In this document: positions 35,958 to 45,738 of the stretch, in pieces | How positions within the stretch are numbered: the stretch's first letter is position 1 | Layout: every line of letters begins with the position of its first letter | NCBI RefSeq assembly: GCF_000814475.1 | Contig: NZ_JSVC01000045.1 | Coordinates: 1 to 64,000, forward strand | Length of the DNA: 64,000 bases | Reading direction: 5' to 3' | Source: Flavihumibacter solisilvae | GTDB lineage: Bacteria > Bacteroidota > Bacteroidia > Chitinophagales > Chitinophagaceae | Made by a program: the position numbers and the translations under genes | Notes under the pieces: generated by a model | The model's input: only the letters and a program-made list of their open reading frames with translations | Told to the model about the DNA's origin: nothing | Database searches by the model: none

Positions 35958-36383
35958 ATGAAATCTTTCATATTACTTCTTTCCCTTACCTGTTTAGCTG
36001 TTTCCACCCAGGCTCAGATCGATTCAGGCACTCTTGTAGTTCGCAAAGATCCCCGGATCGACCACCTCATCCGCAAGCAGATCGAAATCAATGAGTATAC
36101 AACCCGCGAATCGAGAAGAAATATTCCCGGATTCCGGATCCAGGTAATCAATACCACGGACCGCAACCAGGCCATTGAAGCCAAGACCACGGTATACAGG
36201 CTTTTCCCCGAACTGAAGGCCTACCTTTTATACCAATCACCTTACTTTCGCCTTCGTGTTGGAAATTTCGAATCGCGCAAGGAAGCTGAGGCCTACCAAC
36301 GCCAGCTTTCCAAAGAATTCAAAAAAAATGTATACATCGTAAACGATGTTATCGAAGTAAACCCGGATAAGAGCAATTCCTAG
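35958..36383 (+). CDS. SPOR-domain periplasmic protein
   Basis: A 141-residue protein with a signal peptide (ends TQAQ). A short helical segment is followed by a SPOR domain (about 65-135; IPGFRIQVINTTDRNQAIEAK and FRLRVGNFESRKEAEAYQRQL). SPOR domains bind denuded glycan strands in septal peptidoglycan, so a cell-division or wall-remodelling role is likely. It is 34 nt downstream of deoC. Confidence 0.88.
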   Translation: MKSFILLLSLTCLAVSTQAQIDSGTLVVRKDPRIDHLIRKQIEINEYTTRESRRNIPGFRIQVINTTDRNQAIEAKTTVYRLFPELKAYLLYQSPYFRLRVGNFESRKEAEAYQRQLSKEFKKNVYIVNDVIEVNPDKSNS

Positions 36384-36415
36384 TACTAATCGAACTGTCT
36401 TCGAGCCTTGGACTG

Positions 36416-36447
36416 GTCAATAAGTGAATGGATGAATAAGTGAATAG
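36416..36447 (+). repeat. Four-unit 8-bp tandem repeat (GTSAATAA-like)
   Basis: Units GTCAATAA, GTGAATGG, ATGAATAA, GTGAATAG, related to the array at 15320-15343. It lies in the spacer between the SPOR gene and the M20 peptidase gene. Confidence 0.78.
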
Positions 36448-36490
36448 TTTGGGGTCGAGTGAGCTATGCAAGAGTTGAGATTTTAATATC

Positions 36491-36498
36491 TACTTTTG
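36491..36498 (+). promoter_or_regulatory. -7 element upstream of the M20 peptidase gene
   Basis: TACTTTTG fits TAnnTTTG. Transcription from it would begin a few bases before the ATG at 36516, which supports that start over the in-frame ATG at 36459. Confidence 0.45.
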
Positions 36499-36515
36499 CC
36501 TTTTTAATTTCCTTC

Positions 36516-37706
36516 ATGTCTCTATCCGAAAAAATCCGGCAGCTGGCATCCCGCTATGCCGATGAATTCATAAATGTTCGCAGGTACCTGCATGCACATC
36601 CCGAGTTAAGTTACCAGGAATTTGAAACCAGCGCTTACGTGCAGGAACACCTGAAAGTGCTCGGCGTCCCCTATTCTGTGATGGCAACCACAGGTGTAGT
36701 GGGAATAATTGAAGGGCAGGAACCGTCGTCGCGAGTGGTGGCTCTGCGGGCAGACATGGACGCACTGCCGATCCTGGAAGCTAACGACATTGATTATAAA
36801 TCGACACGTCCGGGTATTATGCATGCCTGCGGCCACGATGTTCATACCAGCTGCCTGCTCGGGGCTGCAAAGATCCTGCAGGAAACCCGTGACCAATGGA
36901 AGGGAACCATTAAACTTATATTTCAGCCCGGCGAAGAAAAGAACCCGGGTGGAGCCAGCCTGATGATCCGTGACGGCGTGCTGGAAAATCCAAAGCCTGC
37001 CGCCATATTCGGCCTTCACGTCCATCCCCAGCTCAATATCGGGCAGGTGAGTTTTCGTGAAGGAATGGTGATGGCCAGCGCAGATGAGATCTATATAACG
37101 GTAAGGAGCAAAGGTGGCCATGCAGCCGCCCCACACCTGACCGCCGATACCATCCTGGTGGCCTCACATATTGTAGTTGCCCTGCAGCAGGTGATCAGCA
37201 GGAACCGTGATCCTCACCAGCCTTCTGTTCTGTCCATTACTTCCTTCCAGGGTGGTCATACCACGAATGTGATCCCCAGCGAGGTAAAGTTGATGGGTAC
37301 ATTCAGGGCGATGAATGAAACCTGGCGTTTCCGGGCTCATGAACTTATTCGCGAAATTGTGGAAGGCACGGCAAAAAGCATGGGCGCAGAAATTGACCTT
37401 CATATTGACATCGGTTATCCTACGGTATATAATAATGAGGTCCTTCACCACCAGGCAAAGGACCTTGCTATCGCATATATGGGTAAGCCACATGTTGAGG
37501 AGACTGAACTTCGAATGGGCGCTGAAGATTTTGGGTATTATTCCCAGCAGATCCCAGGATGCTTTTTCCGCCTCGGTGTCATGAATGTGGCAAAAGGCAT
37601 TACATCGGGTGTACACACCCCCACTTTCAATATCGACGAACGTGCCATCGAAACCGGGATGGGAATGATGGCCTGGCTGGGCGCTTCCACCAACAGCCTT
37701 ACCTGA
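36516..37706 (+). CDS. M20 family metallopeptidase/amidohydrolase (M20D-like)
   Basis: A 396-residue di-zinc hydrolase. Metal-binding motifs are MHACGHDVHTSCLLG, GEEKNPGG and the late ELRMGAEDFGYYSQ, with the LHAHPELSYQE N-terminal signature of the hippurate/IAA-amino-acid hydrolase branch (M20D). Members release amino acids from N-acyl conjugates. No signal peptide from this start, so it is cytosolic. The stop overlaps the convergent operon's last gene by 8 nt. The physiological substrate is unknown. Confidence 0.92.
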   Translation: MSLSEKIRQLASRYADEFINVRRYLHAHPELSYQEFETSAYVQEHLKVLGVPYSVMATTGVVGIIEGQEPSSRVVALRADMDALPILEANDIDYKSTRPGIMHACGHDVHTSCLLGAAKILQETRDQWKGTIKLIFQPGEEKNPGGASLMIRDGVLENPKPAAIFGLHVHPQLNIGQVSFREGMVMASADEIYITVRSKGGHAAAPHLTADTILVASHIVVALQQVISRNRDPHQPSVLSITSFQGGHTTNVIPSEVKLMGTFRAMNETWRFRAHELIREIVEGTAKSMGAEIDLHIDIGYPTVYNNEVLHHQAKDLAIAYMGKPHVEETELRMGAEDFGYYSQQIPGCFFRLGVMNVAKGITSGVHTPTFNIDERAIETGMGMMAWLGASTNSLT

Positions 37707-38412
37707 TCAGCTGATGCAGGTAACTGGCCGGACCATTCAGGATCGACTCGGATGAAACAGAACCACTAAGGGAATCAATTCCCGCAGCCGGGTCTATTTC
37801 CAGCGAAGAATGCCCTTCCATCCTGAGGTTTAACTTCGAAATATGTGTCTTCGGGTGTATCTGAACTTTACTGTTCAAGGCAGAAATGCTGATCAGTTTG
37901 TAGTCAGATCTGCCTTCAAAGTTAGCTTCGTTAGTACCCAGATATAGCCTCGCATTGTTGATCATGATGATATCAGAAAGGTCAGGTGACTGCCCTTTTC
38001 CAAATGAAAGTGTCGCCCCGTCGAGCACCAGTTTTCCCTTCAGGGGAAGATACAAGTGAAGGTTGGAGCCTGTTCGTTCATCAAGCGGCTTTCCCTTTTC
38101 CGTCAGCCGGAAGACGAGTGAATCACTTTTATTCCCCACGAAAAGACTGTCACTGTCGCTTGTATTATAATATTCATAATAGACACTGTCCGACTGGTGA
38201 ATAGTGCAATCGATGAACCTCTGGCCAGGTGAACTCACGACAACCACTGGTGCGTTGCTGATGGCGAGTGATTTGTGACTGTCTGCCCAACCGGATTCTT
38301 TGACAATAAAATCCTTGTTCTTTATTTTATTACTGAAGCTATACATCAGCATTAAGGGCACAGCATAGAGTATAGCCGCCAGTCCTACCAAAAGTTTGTT
38401 ACTTGTTTTCAT
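37699..38412 (-). CDS. Membrane-anchored protein with beta-solenoid-like ectodomain, last gene of ABC/GntR operon
   Basis: A 237-residue protein with one N-terminal membrane segment (LLVGLAAILYAVPLMLMYSF). The extracytoplasmic part of short repeated strands (LKGKLVLDGATLSFG, MINNARLYLG, SALNSKVQIH, LRMEGHSSLEID) resembles the DUF2807 adhesin-like fold, though I cannot be certain of the family. It starts 10 nt after the GntR stop, so it belongs to the ATPase-permease-GntR operon. Its role with that transporter is unknown. Confidence 0.7.
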   Translation of the reverse strand: MKTSNKLLVGLAAILYAVPLMLMYSFSNKIKNKDFIVKESGWADSHKSLAISNAPVVVVSSPGQRFIDCTIHQSDSVYYEYYNTSDSDSLFVGNKSDSLVFRLTEKGKPLDERTGSNLHLYLPLKGKLVLDGATLSFGKGQSPDLSDIIMINNARLYLGTNEANFEGRSDYKLISISALNSKVQIHPKTHISKLNLRMEGHSSLEIDPAAGIDSLSGSVSSESILNGPASYLHQLIR

Positions 38413-38422
38413 GTAAAATATT

Positions 38423-38800
38423 TTAAGCGGCTGCGTATTTGTTTTTATAGGATTCAAAAGCCGGTTCCAGTTCGGGTAAACTTAAACCGAGCATGTGCAT
38501 CGTGCGAAACAGAGCCGGTAACTCTTTTTCAGAAAATTCTTTTTTGCGGTACTCCAAAGCAATTTCCTTTGAATCCGGTCCAATGAAATACCCGATGCCG
38601 CGCTTGTCGAATATGATTTGCTGCTGCTTTAAGAAATCATATGCCCTGGCTACCGTGTTAGGATTCACTTCTAATTGTACAGCCAGCTCGCGAACACTTG
38701 GGATCTTCTCTTCCTCACGATATTCGCCCAGCAACATCTTCTCGCAGATATAGTCCACGATCTGGAGATAGATGGCCTGCCCGTTATTATTAAATTGCAT
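38423..38800 (-). CDS. GntR family (YtrA-type) transcriptional regulator
   Basis: A 125-residue regulator. Residues about 8-75 are the winged helix-turn-helix (IYLQIVDYICEKMLLGEY, IPSVRELAVQLEVNPNTVARAYDFL). The short C-terminal helical tail lacks a ligand domain, as in the YtrA subfamily that controls ABC transporter operons. It lies third in such an operon, 22 nt after the permease. The GTAC-rich site upstream of the ATPase gene is the obvious candidate operator, implying autoregulation. Confidence 0.92.
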   Translation of the reverse strand: MQFNNNGQAIYLQIVDYICEKMLLGEYREEEKIPSVRELAVQLEVNPNTVARAYDFLKQQQIIFDKRGIGYFIGPDSKEIALEYRKKEFSEKELPALFRTMHMLGLSLPELEPAFESYKNKYAAA

Positions 38801-38822
38801 AATTGTCTGTTTTGAGTGTTCG

Positions 38823-39629
38823 TTAGATTTGCTTTTCCTTCAGCCGGGTCCAGGTGATGAACCAGAAGATCGGAGCCCATGCCCATTTTACAAGGAATAT
38901 CAGGGACTCGCGTAATCCCTTGCTCACTGAATAATATTCATATTTTATGTTGTCCGGCCCGAAAAAACGCTTCATTTCGATAACACTCCAGCTGTACTCC
39001 TCAGGTAAAAAAACTGAATAGGATTTGTACATCACGTATATGAAAACTCCCGCAAATACAACCGAAGCAATAATTGTTTTGATAAAAGAATACTTACCGA
39101 AATAAACTGAACCAAGGACAAACAGTGCCTGAATCCCGAAATATGCGGCGAACATCACCTGGAATACTAAACTAGTTTGCTGGGGGTGCCAGATGGCTTC
39201 CTGGTAGGTTCTGCCGCTATTTCCCACCAGGTATGTTTTCACAAAGCCTACTGCAATCCATTTGATTAACATAAAAGACGCTGTATAAACAAGGAGGAAG
39301 CCAATTGAAGTATATAAGATCGTTGTGGCCATTTTTTCTGCATGGCTGGCCGGAAATGAAAGCCAGTACATTCCTTTTTCTTTTTCAGCCAGCTGGGTAA
39401 ACGCAATGCTGCCAAACAATGCCCCGCCAACAAGCAAACCTGTGGCGTAAATGTTATAAATAGTTTGTTCGCGGTAATGGGGCCCGTCCAGTAAGATGAA
39501 GAAAAATATAAATGACAGAATGATCATACCAAGCATGGCTAATGCGGCTAGCACATAGAACTTCCCCATTTCTCTTGCCTGTTTGCTAACAAGCAACATG
39601 AGACGATTGAAATTGAACTTCGAGTTCAT
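38823..39629 (-). CDS. ABC-2 type permease-like membrane protein
   Basis: A 268-residue protein with about six hydrophobic segments (for example LAALAMLGMIILSFIFFFILL, YATGLLVGGALFGSIAF, IIASVVFAGVFIYVMY). The sequence AFTQLAEKEKGMYWLSFPAS between segments 2 and 3 is characteristic of Bacteroidota ABC-2 permeases. It lies 22 nt after an ATPase gene and 22 nt before the GntR gene. A transport substrate cannot be inferred; YtrA-controlled systems often handle envelope stress or antibiotics. Confidence 0.82.
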   Translation of the reverse strand: MNSKFNFNRLMLLVSKQAREMGKFYVLAALAMLGMIILSFIFFFILLDGPHYREQTIYNIYATGLLVGGALFGSIAFTQLAEKEKGMYWLSFPASHAEKMATTILYTSIGFLLVYTASFMLIKWIAVGFVKTYLVGNSGRTYQEAIWHPQQTSLVFQVMFAAYFGIQALFVLGSVYFGKYSFIKTIIASVVFAGVFIYVMYKSYSVFLPEEYSWSVIEMKRFFGPDNIKYEYYSVSKGLRESLIFLVKWAWAPIFWFITWTRLKEKQI

Positions 39630-39651
39630 AAATATGATTTAAGCAGTTAGG

Positions 39652-40482
39652 TTATTTAAATGCAGACTGTACTCCTTCCTTATTATTGACAATAGCCTTG
39701 TATAACATCTCCAGGTCCAGCCTTCCTTCTTCGCCATCAGAATTTGCAAGAATGACAGCATTCCCTTTCAGGGACGATTCGAAATATATTGCCTGTTTTA
39801 CCTCTTCACTATCGAAGGATATCTTGAATTGAAGGCGATTCATGATATCATCGACCTTCTGATCGAAAAGGATTTCCCCCTCATCAATAATGGTGATACG
39901 GTCGATAAGGTTTTCGAGATCCTTAACCTGGTGAGTACTTATCAGGACACATTTATCTGCAGAAACCACTCCGGCCATAACTTTCCGGAACTGGCTCTTG
40001 CTCATGATATCCAGTCCGTTTGTGGGCTCATCCATGAGCAGCACGGGCGTATTGCAGGCAAGGGCGAAGCTGATCAGCACCTTTTTCTTCTGTCCATAAC
40101 TCATTTCCTGCAGCAGGTTGTCCTGCGGAATATGAAACTCTTTAAGGTAAGCCTCGAACTGCTTAGGGCTGAACTTCGGATAAAAGGGTGCGTTGCTCTT
40201 TACAAAAGCCGGGATGCGGACATTGGGAAAATAGAATTCCTCCGGTACCATGAAAACCTGCCGCAGAAAATCCGGGTTGCGACGGGCCGGGTTGAATCCG
40301 AGGATCTCGGTTTTACCATTGGTCGGGAAGAGAAGGCCGGACATTATCCGTAACAAGGTGGATTTGCCGGTACCGTTTTTTCCCAGGAGGCCATAAATAT
40401 GACCGGGCTGAAGGGAGAGCGACAAGCCGTTGAACACTTTCTTCCTGCCATATCCAAAGTGAAGCGACTGAATCTGGATCAT
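39652..40482 (-). CDS. ABC transporter ATP-binding protein
   Basis: A 276-residue nucleotide-binding subunit. Walker A is GKNGTGKST (residues 34-42, K40), the signature is MSYGQKKKV, Walker B is LLMDEPTNGLD and the switch His is in STHQVKDL. It is the first gene of an operon with a permease, a GntR regulator and a beta-rich membrane protein. The putative operator at 40496-40521 lies 14 nt upstream of its ATG. Confidence 0.93.
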   Translation of the reverse strand: MIQIQSLHFGYGRKKVFNGLSLSLQPGHIYGLLGKNGTGKSTLLRIMSGLLFPTNGKTEILGFNPARRNPDFLRQVFMVPEEFYFPNVRIPAFVKSNAPFYPKFSPKQFEAYLKEFHIPQDNLLQEMSYGQKKKVLISFALACNTPVLLMDEPTNGLDIMSKSQFRKVMAGVVSADKCVLISTHQVKDLENLIDRITIIDEGEILFDQKVDDIMNRLQFKISFDSEEVKQAIYFESSLKGNAVILANSDGEEGRLDLEMLYKAIVNNKEGVQSAFK

Positions 40483-40495
40483 AAGCTAATGTTTT

Positions 40496-40521
40496 AGTGT
40501 ACTATCGTACTAATACAGTAC
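40496..40521 (-). promoter_or_regulatory. Candidate GntR/YtrA operator (three GTAC cores) overlapping the promoter
   Basis: GTAC occurs at 40499-40502, 40507-40510 and 40518-40521. The last two form the inverted repeat GTACT-N5-AGTAC (40507-40521). A minus-strand TTTG overlaps the far end (40524-40521), so binding would block the -33 to -7 region. The match to the operon's own regulator is inferred from position. Confidence 0.6.
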
Positions 40522-40620
40522 AAAAATAATCTACCGTTCCAATTCACCAAATTAATTTTGTGGAGGTCGCTTTTCGTAATTTGCACGCTATTTCCGCACT
40601 CTACCGCTTAAAAGAAACAA

Positions 40621-42966
40621 ATGAGCAAAGAAACCCGACGTACACAAGCACTTGAGTACCATTCAAAGGGGAGACCGGGGAAAATTGAAGTAATTCCCAC
40701 CAAAGAGGCCAAAACACAGCGAGACTTGTCACTGGCTTATAGTCCTGGTGTTGCCGAGCCCTGCAAAGAAATCGCCCAAGACACAGAAAACGTATATAAA
40801 TATACCGCAAAGGGCAACCTGGTTGCCGTAATCAGCAATGGCACTGCGGTACTTGGACTCGGTGACATCGGTCCTGAGGCCAGCAAGCCGGTTATGGAAG
40901 GCAAAGGAGTACTATTTAAAATTTTTGCTGATATCGATGTATTTGATATCGAGGTGAATGAAAAGGATCCGGCAAAATTTGTAGAGATTGTAAAAGCGCT
41001 GGAACCGACTTTTGGCGGCATCAACCTGGAAGATATTAAGGCGCCGGAATGTTTTTATATTGAAGAGGAACTGAAAAACAAGCTTAACATCCCGGTCATG
41101 CACGATGACCAGCATGGTACAGCTATTATCAGTGCCGCCGCCCTGTTAAATGCACTTGAGCTACAGAAGAAAAAAATTGAAAAGGTCAGGTTTGTGGTGA
41201 ATGGCGCCGGGGCTGCGGCCATGGCTTGCGTGAAATTATATGTATCACTGGGTGCACGTCATGAGAACTTTATCCTTTTTGACAAAGACGGGGTAATCCA
41301 CAGGGGGCGTACTGACCTGGTTGAGGATAAGCTTCCATTTGCCATTAAAAACAACGACTGCACGCTGGCAAAAGCGATGAAAGATGCAGATGTATTCCTG
41401 GGATTGAGTGTCGGGAACGTAGTAACTACGGAGATGGTGCAGTCAATGGCAAAAAACCCGATCGTGTTTGCTATGGCGAATCCCGATCCGGAAATCGCAT
41501 ATGAAACCGCGGTGGCCGCGCGTAAAGACATCATTATGGCTACCGGCCGGAGTGATTATCCCAACCAGGTGAACAATGTCCTGGGCTTTCCATTTATTTT
41601 CCGGGGAGCCCTCGATGTGCGTGCCAGGCAGATCAATGAAGCGATGAAACTGGCTGCGGTGCATGCACTGGCCAACCTGGCGAAGACCCCAGTGCCGGAC
41701 ATAGTTAACCTTGCTTATAATGAAAGCAATATCGTATTCGGACCTAACTACATTATTCCGAAACCGCTCGATCCGCGATTGTTATCGACCGTAGCTCCTG
41801 CAGTTGCTAAAGCCGCGATGGAAAGTGGGGTCGCTAAAACCAATATTACCAACTGGGATGCGTATGCACTGTCCCTGAACAGGCGACTGGGGCTTGACAA
41901 CCAGCTTATGCGTGTCATCGGTAACAAAGCACGGCGGGATCCGAAGCGAGTGGTTTTTGCGGAAGCTGATAACCTGAAGATCCTGAAGGCGGCTCAGATC
42001 GCATTTGAAGAAGGTGTCGCATATCCTATCCTGTTAGGAGACGAGAAAAAGATCAGGGATATAGCCAGCCGAAACAACCTTGATATTGAAAGCCTGCCTA
42101 TAATAGATCCGCGCAGTGACGAACAGGAAGAGAAACGGAGATTTTACGGCCAGCTTTTCTTCCAGAAGCGTCAGCGCAAGGGCATGAACAAATATGAGTC
42201 GTTCAAGATCATGAAAGACCGTAACTATTTCGGTTGTATGATGGTCGAAACAGGCGATGCTGACGCGATGATCTCGGGGCTGACAAGAAACTATGATGAA
42301 ACCATCCGCCCGGCAATCCAGGTCATTGGCACGGAAGAAGGTGTGAAAAAGATAGCGGGAATGTACCTGCTTCTGACAAAGAAAGGCCCGCTGTTCCTTG
42401 CCGATACCACGGTGAACTTCAATCCTACTGCTGAAGAGCTGGCAGAGATTACGCTGATGGTTGCCAAGGAAGTCCGTTACTTCAACCTTGTTCCCAGGAT
42501 TGCGATGTTAAGTTATTCCAACTTTGGCAGCAGCGCTTCTCCTGAAGCAAAACTGGTAGCAGAAGCAAGGAAAATTGTCAAGGAGAGAAACCCGTCACTA
42601 ATTGTTGATGGCGAAATGCAGGCAAGTATCGCCTTTAATAAGGAGATCATGAAAGAGAACTATCCTTTCAGTGAACTGGTTGACCAGGATGTGAATACCC
42701 TGATCTTTCCAAACCTGGCTGCAGGTAACGTGGCGTACAACCTGTTGAAAGAGGTCGGAGGCGCAGATGCCATCGGACCTATCCTGCTTGGTCTCAAGAA
42801 GCCGGTGCATGTATTGCAACTGGGAAGTTCTGTTCGCAGCATCTTCAATATGGCGCTTGTTGCCGTAATTGATGCACAGATCAAATGTAACAAGAACCTT
42901 ACTGCCGATATAGTCACCAAATCAAAATGGTGGAAAAGGTTCAGGAAGGTTGCAAAGGATATGTAA
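40621..42966 (+). CDS. maeB: NADP-dependent malic enzyme with phosphotransacetylase-like domain
   Basis: A 781-residue MaeB. Residues about 1-430 are the malic enzyme ([23 protein letters not shown], the NAD(P)-binding [11 protein letters not shown]). Residues about 440-781 resemble phosphotransacetylase ([48 protein letters not shown]). Malate is converted to pyruvate with NADPH formation; the C-terminal domain is usually regulatory, sensing acetyl-CoA. It is alone between divergent operons, with mlaE 48 nt downstream. Confidence 0.95.
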   Translation: MSKETRRTQALEYHSKGRPGKIEVIPTKEAKTQRDLSLAYSPGVAEPCKEIAQDTENVYKYTAKGNLVAVISNGTAVLGLGDIGPEASKPVMEGKGVLFKIFADIDVFDIEVNEKDPAKFVEIVKALEPTFGGINLEDIKAPECFYIEEELKNKLNIPVMHDDQHGTAIISAAALLNALELQKKKIEKVRFVVNGAGAAAMACVKLYVSLGARHENFILFDKDGVIHRGRTDLVEDKLPFAIKNNDCTLAKAMKDADVFLGLSVGNVVTTEMVQSMAKNPIVFAMANPDPEIAYETAVAARKDIIMATGRSDYPNQVNNVLGFPFIFRGALDVRARQINEAMKLAAVHALANLAKTPVPDIVNLAYNESNIVFGPNYIIPKPLDPRLLSTVAPAVAKAAMESGVAKTNITNWDAYALSLNRRLGLDNQLMRVIGNKARRDPKRVVFAEADNLKILKAAQIAFEEGVAYPILLGDEKKIRDIASRNNLDIESLPIIDPRSDEQEEKRRFYGQLFFQKRQRKGMNKYESFKIMKDRNYFGCMMVETGDADAMISGLTRNYDETIRPAIQVIGTEEGVKKIAGMYLLLTKKGPLFLADTTVNFNPTAEELAEITLMVAKEVRYFNLVPRIAMLSYSNFGSSASPEAKLVAEARKIVKERNPSLIVDGEMQASIAFNKEIMKENYPFSELVDQDVNTLIFPNLAAGNVAYNLLKEVGGADAIGPILLGLKKPVHVLQLGSSVRSIFNMALVAVIDAQIKCNKNLTADIVTKSKWWKRFRKVAKDM

Positions 42967-43014
42967 ACGGCAGGCAGGCAAATAATTTGTATTTTACGCA
43001 GCAAGCAGTTAAGC

Positions 43015-43752
43015 ATGAAATTTATTACCGAGTTCGGACGCTACATACTGATGCTGAAAGGCATGTTTTCCAAACCGGAGAACAAGAAAGTGTATTGGAA
43101 AGAGTTCATGCACCAGTGCAATGATATAGGTATAGGATCATTGGGTATTGTAGTCATCATTTCCGTTTTCATGGGGGCAGTGTCGACATTGCAAACAGCT
43201 TACCAGCTGGTAAGCCCGGTTATTCCCAAATCAAGTATTGCCCAGATTGTGCGTGATACGGTGTTACTGGAGTTTGCGCCTACCCTTGTGTGTATTGTAC
43301 TTGCGGGTGTGGTAGGCAGTAAAATTGCAAGTGAGCTGGGTAATATGCGTGTAAGTGAACAGATAGATGCTCTTGAGATTATGGGTATTAACACCAAGAC
43401 ATACCTCGTGATGCCAAAGATCCTTGCCGCCATGCTGGTAATCCCGATGTTGGTCGTGATATCTGCAGCACTTGGTATCTGGGGAGGAAGGGTAGCCGGC
43501 CAGGCAGCACAGATTCTCTCCACAACCGATTTTGATAAAGGTCTTCTGCAAAGTTTCCTTCCTTATAATGTCTTCTTTGCGATGGTAAAGGCCTATGTAT
43601 TCTCCTTTATCATCTCCAGCATTCCTGCTTTTTACGGATATTATGTGCAGGGTGGAGCGCTTGAGATAGGCCGGGCCAGCACAAAGTCAGTTGTGGTGAG
43701 TTGTGTATTGATCCTGTTCGCAGATTACATTCTCGCTGCCATTTTGTTATAG
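43015..43752 (+). CDS. mlaE: MlaE-type ABC permease
   Basis: A 245-residue inner-membrane permease of the phospholipid transport family, with five or six hydrophobic helices. Family features include GSLGIVVIISVFMGAVSTLQTAYQL, EFAPTLVCIVLAGVVGSKIASELGNMRVSEQIDALEIMG and the terminal ILFADYILAAILL. It pairs with the MlaF ATPase 13 nt downstream. The substrate-binding MCE subunit (MlaD) is not in this window, whereas in many genomes it follows directly. Confidence 0.92.
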   Translation: MKFITEFGRYILMLKGMFSKPENKKVYWKEFMHQCNDIGIGSLGIVVIISVFMGAVSTLQTAYQLVSPVIPKSSIAQIVRDTVLLEFAPTLVCIVLAGVVGSKIASELGNMRVSEQIDALEIMGINTKTYLVMPKILAAMLVIPMLVVISAALGIWGGRVAGQAAQILSTTDFDKGLLQSFLPYNVFFAMVKAYVFSFIISSIPAFYGYYVQGGALEIGRASTKSVVVSCVLILFADYILAAILL

Positions 43753-43765
43753 AAAACTTCCTGCT

Positions 43766-44575
43766 ATGATCGAAGTGAATAATATTGTCAAGGGATTCGG
43801 AGATAAGATAGTTATTAATGATGTCAGCGCGGTAATGGAGCCAGGCAAATGCAACCTGATCATAGGCTCGAGTGGCAGCGGAAAAACTGTCTTTATGAAA
43901 TGCCTGGTTGGTCTCTTTACTCCCGACCGGGGCCAGATCGTATACCAGGGTGAAGATTTCACCAGTATGGACGACAACGGCAAAAAAGAGATCCGCAAAC
44001 AGATCGGGATGCTTTTCCAGGGTTCGGCACTGTTCGACAGCCTCAACGTTGAACAAAACATCCAGTTTCCGCTGGATATGTTCACGGACTGGTCCACAGC
44101 GGAAAAAAGGAAGCGGGTAAATGAAGTACTTGCCAGGGTTAACCTGAAAGACGCGAACAAAAAGTTTCCGGCTGAAATCAGCGGAGGTATGAAAAAGCGT
44201 GTAGGAATCGCCAGGGCTATTGTATTGAATCCCAAGTACCTGTTCTGCGATGAACCAAACTCCGGCCTCGATCCGCAAACATCACTGGTAATCGATAAAC
44301 TGATCAAGGAGCTTACGGAGGAATACCAGATCACAACTGTAATAAATACCCACGACATGAACAGCGTGATGGAGATTGGTGACAAGATCATTTATATGTA
44401 CCAGGGACATAAAGAATGGGAAGGGAACAACAAAGAGATCATCTTCAGCAAAAACCAGCGTTTGAACGATTTCATCTTTGCCTCAGAGTTCCTTCGAGAT
44501 GCAAAAGACATGAGAATGCTTGAACAGGCAGGCAAGATCGAGAATAACAGGAATATGGATGATTTATTGAAGTAA
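43766..44575 (+). CDS. mlaF: MlaF-type ABC ATP-binding protein
   Basis: A 269-residue ATPase with Walker A GSSGSGKT (residues 34-41), signature ISGGMKKRVGIARAI and Walker B YLFCDEPNSGLDP. The signature with two lysines after SGGM and the NSGLD Walker B are typical of MCE-associated ATPases. It should power phospholipid movement between membranes with MlaE. It ends 76 nt before sucD. Confidence 0.92.
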   Translation: MIEVNNIVKGFGDKIVINDVSAVMEPGKCNLIIGSSGSGKTVFMKCLVGLFTPDRGQIVYQGEDFTSMDDNGKKEIRKQIGMLFQGSALFDSLNVEQNIQFPLDMFTDWSTAEKRKRVNEVLARVNLKDANKKFPAEISGGMKKRVGIARAIVLNPKYLFCDEPNSGLDPQTSLVIDKLIKELTEEYQITTVINTHDMNSVMEIGDKIIYMYQGHKEWEGNNKEIIFSKNQRLNDFIFASEFLRDAKDMRMLEQAGKIENNRNMDDLLK

Positions 44576-44598
44576 TGTGCTAATTAACGCATAATCCT

Positions 44599-44606
44599 TA
44601 GTTTTG
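44599..44606 (+). promoter_or_regulatory. -7 element upstream of sucD
   Basis: TAGTTTTG matches TAnnTTTG, about 46 nt before the sucD ATG. It is followed by GC-rich sequence. A TGTG 20 nt upstream is a weak -33. Confidence 0.4.
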
Positions 44607-44651
44607 CCCCCAATTCGGCCCGTTGCGGCCCCTGCAAATAAATAAAGCTAT

Positions 44652-45527
44652 ATGAGCGTCTTAGTCAACAAGCAATCTAAAGTATTAGTACAAGGATTTA
44701 CAGGTACTGAAGGTACCTTCCATGCAACACAGATGATTGAATATGGAACCAATGTTGTAGGCGGTGTTACTCCCGGCAAAGGCGGCAGCACGCACCTCGA
44801 TCGTCCGGTATTCAATACTGTGGCAGAAGCGGTAAAAGCTACGGGCGCAGATGTATCTATCATATTCGTTCCACCGGCATTTGCTGCAGATGCAATAATG
44901 GAAGCAGCTGAAGCGGGCATCGCGCTGGTGGTTTGCATAACCGAAAATATTCCTGTTCAGGATATGGTGAAAGCCAAAAGCTTCCTGCAGGGCAAAAAGA
45001 CAAGGCTGATCGGACCTAACTGTCCGGGTGTCATCACAGCCGGTGAGTGCAAAGTTGGAATTATGCCCGGCAAACCATTTGTAAAGGGTAAGATCGGTCT
45101 CGTATCAAAAAGCGGCACCCTCACATATGAAACAGCTGACCAGGTTTCCCAGGAAGGCATGGGAATTTCCACTGCAATTGGCATTGGCGGAGATCCCGTG
45201 ATCGGTACATCAACCATGGAAGCTATCGAACTGCTGATGAATGATCCCGAAACAGAAGCTATCATTATGATAGGTGAGATCGGCGGTAGCATGGAAGCAG
45301 ATGCAGCCCGTTGGATCAAGCAAAATGGCACCAAGCCGGTAGTAGGTTTTATTGCAGGCCAGACGGCACCTCCCGGCCGCCGGATGGGACATGCAGGCGC
45401 AATAGTTGGCGGAGCAGATGATACTGCTGAAGCTAAAATGAAGATTATGGCCGAATGTGGCATTCACGTTGTGAAGAGCCCTGCTGATATCGGCAAAACA
45501 ATGGCCGAAGTGATCCGCAAAAAGTAA
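44652..45527 (+). CDS. sucD: Succinyl-CoA synthetase subunit alpha
   Basis: A 291-residue TCA-cycle enzyme subunit. The active-site phosphohistidine is H247 in [12 protein letters not shown]. The CoA-binding N-terminal domain ([16 protein letters not shown]) and SKSGTLTYE motif are present. The beta subunit gene sucC is not adjacent, so the subunits are encoded at separate loci. It has its own promoter-like element and a strong terminator. Confidence 0.96.
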   Translation: MSVLVNKQSKVLVQGFTGTEGTFHATQMIEYGTNVVGGVTPGKGGSTHLDRPVFNTVAEAVKATGADVSIIFVPPAFAADAIMEAAEAGIALVVCITENIPVQDMVKAKSFLQGKKTRLIGPNCPGVITAGECKVGIMPGKPFVKGKIGLVSKSGTLTYETADQVSQEGMGISTAIGIGGDPVIGTSTMEAIELLMNDPETEAIIMIGEIGGSMEADAARWIKQNGTKPVVGFIAGQTAPPGRRMGHAGAIVGGADDTAEAKMKIMAECGIHVVKSPADIGKTMAEVIRKK

Positions 45528-45548
45528 TCTTTCAAAGAACATATTTTG

Positions 45549-45579
45549 AAAGCAGTCCAACCGGACTGCTTTTTTTTTG
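45549..45579 (+). terminator. Terminator of sucD
   Basis: AAGCAGTCC pairs with GGACTGCTT around a short AACC loop, followed by a T8 tract, 22 nt past the stop. Confidence 0.9.
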
Positions 45580-45682
45580 ACTGCAAACGACCCTTTTTTA
45601 CTATTTGTAAGCTTTTTTCGACGCCGCGCATAATATTTTCCACTTATAAGAGTTTATATGTAAGAGCTGCCACTTAATCCAT

Positions 45683-45713
45683 CCATACATCCTATGCATA
45701 AACCATAGTATGG
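45683..45713. repeat. Imperfect palindrome (CCAT...CTATG / CATAG...ATGG)
   Basis: Nested inverted segments CTATG (45692-45696) and CATAG (45704-45708), flanked by CCATAC and GTATGG. It lies in the 272-nt spacer between sucD and a T9SS-exported protein; it could be a binding site or an mRNA hairpin. Confidence 0.5.
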
Positions 45714-45738
45714 ACCTGTAGTTCTATCCCGAAAACAA

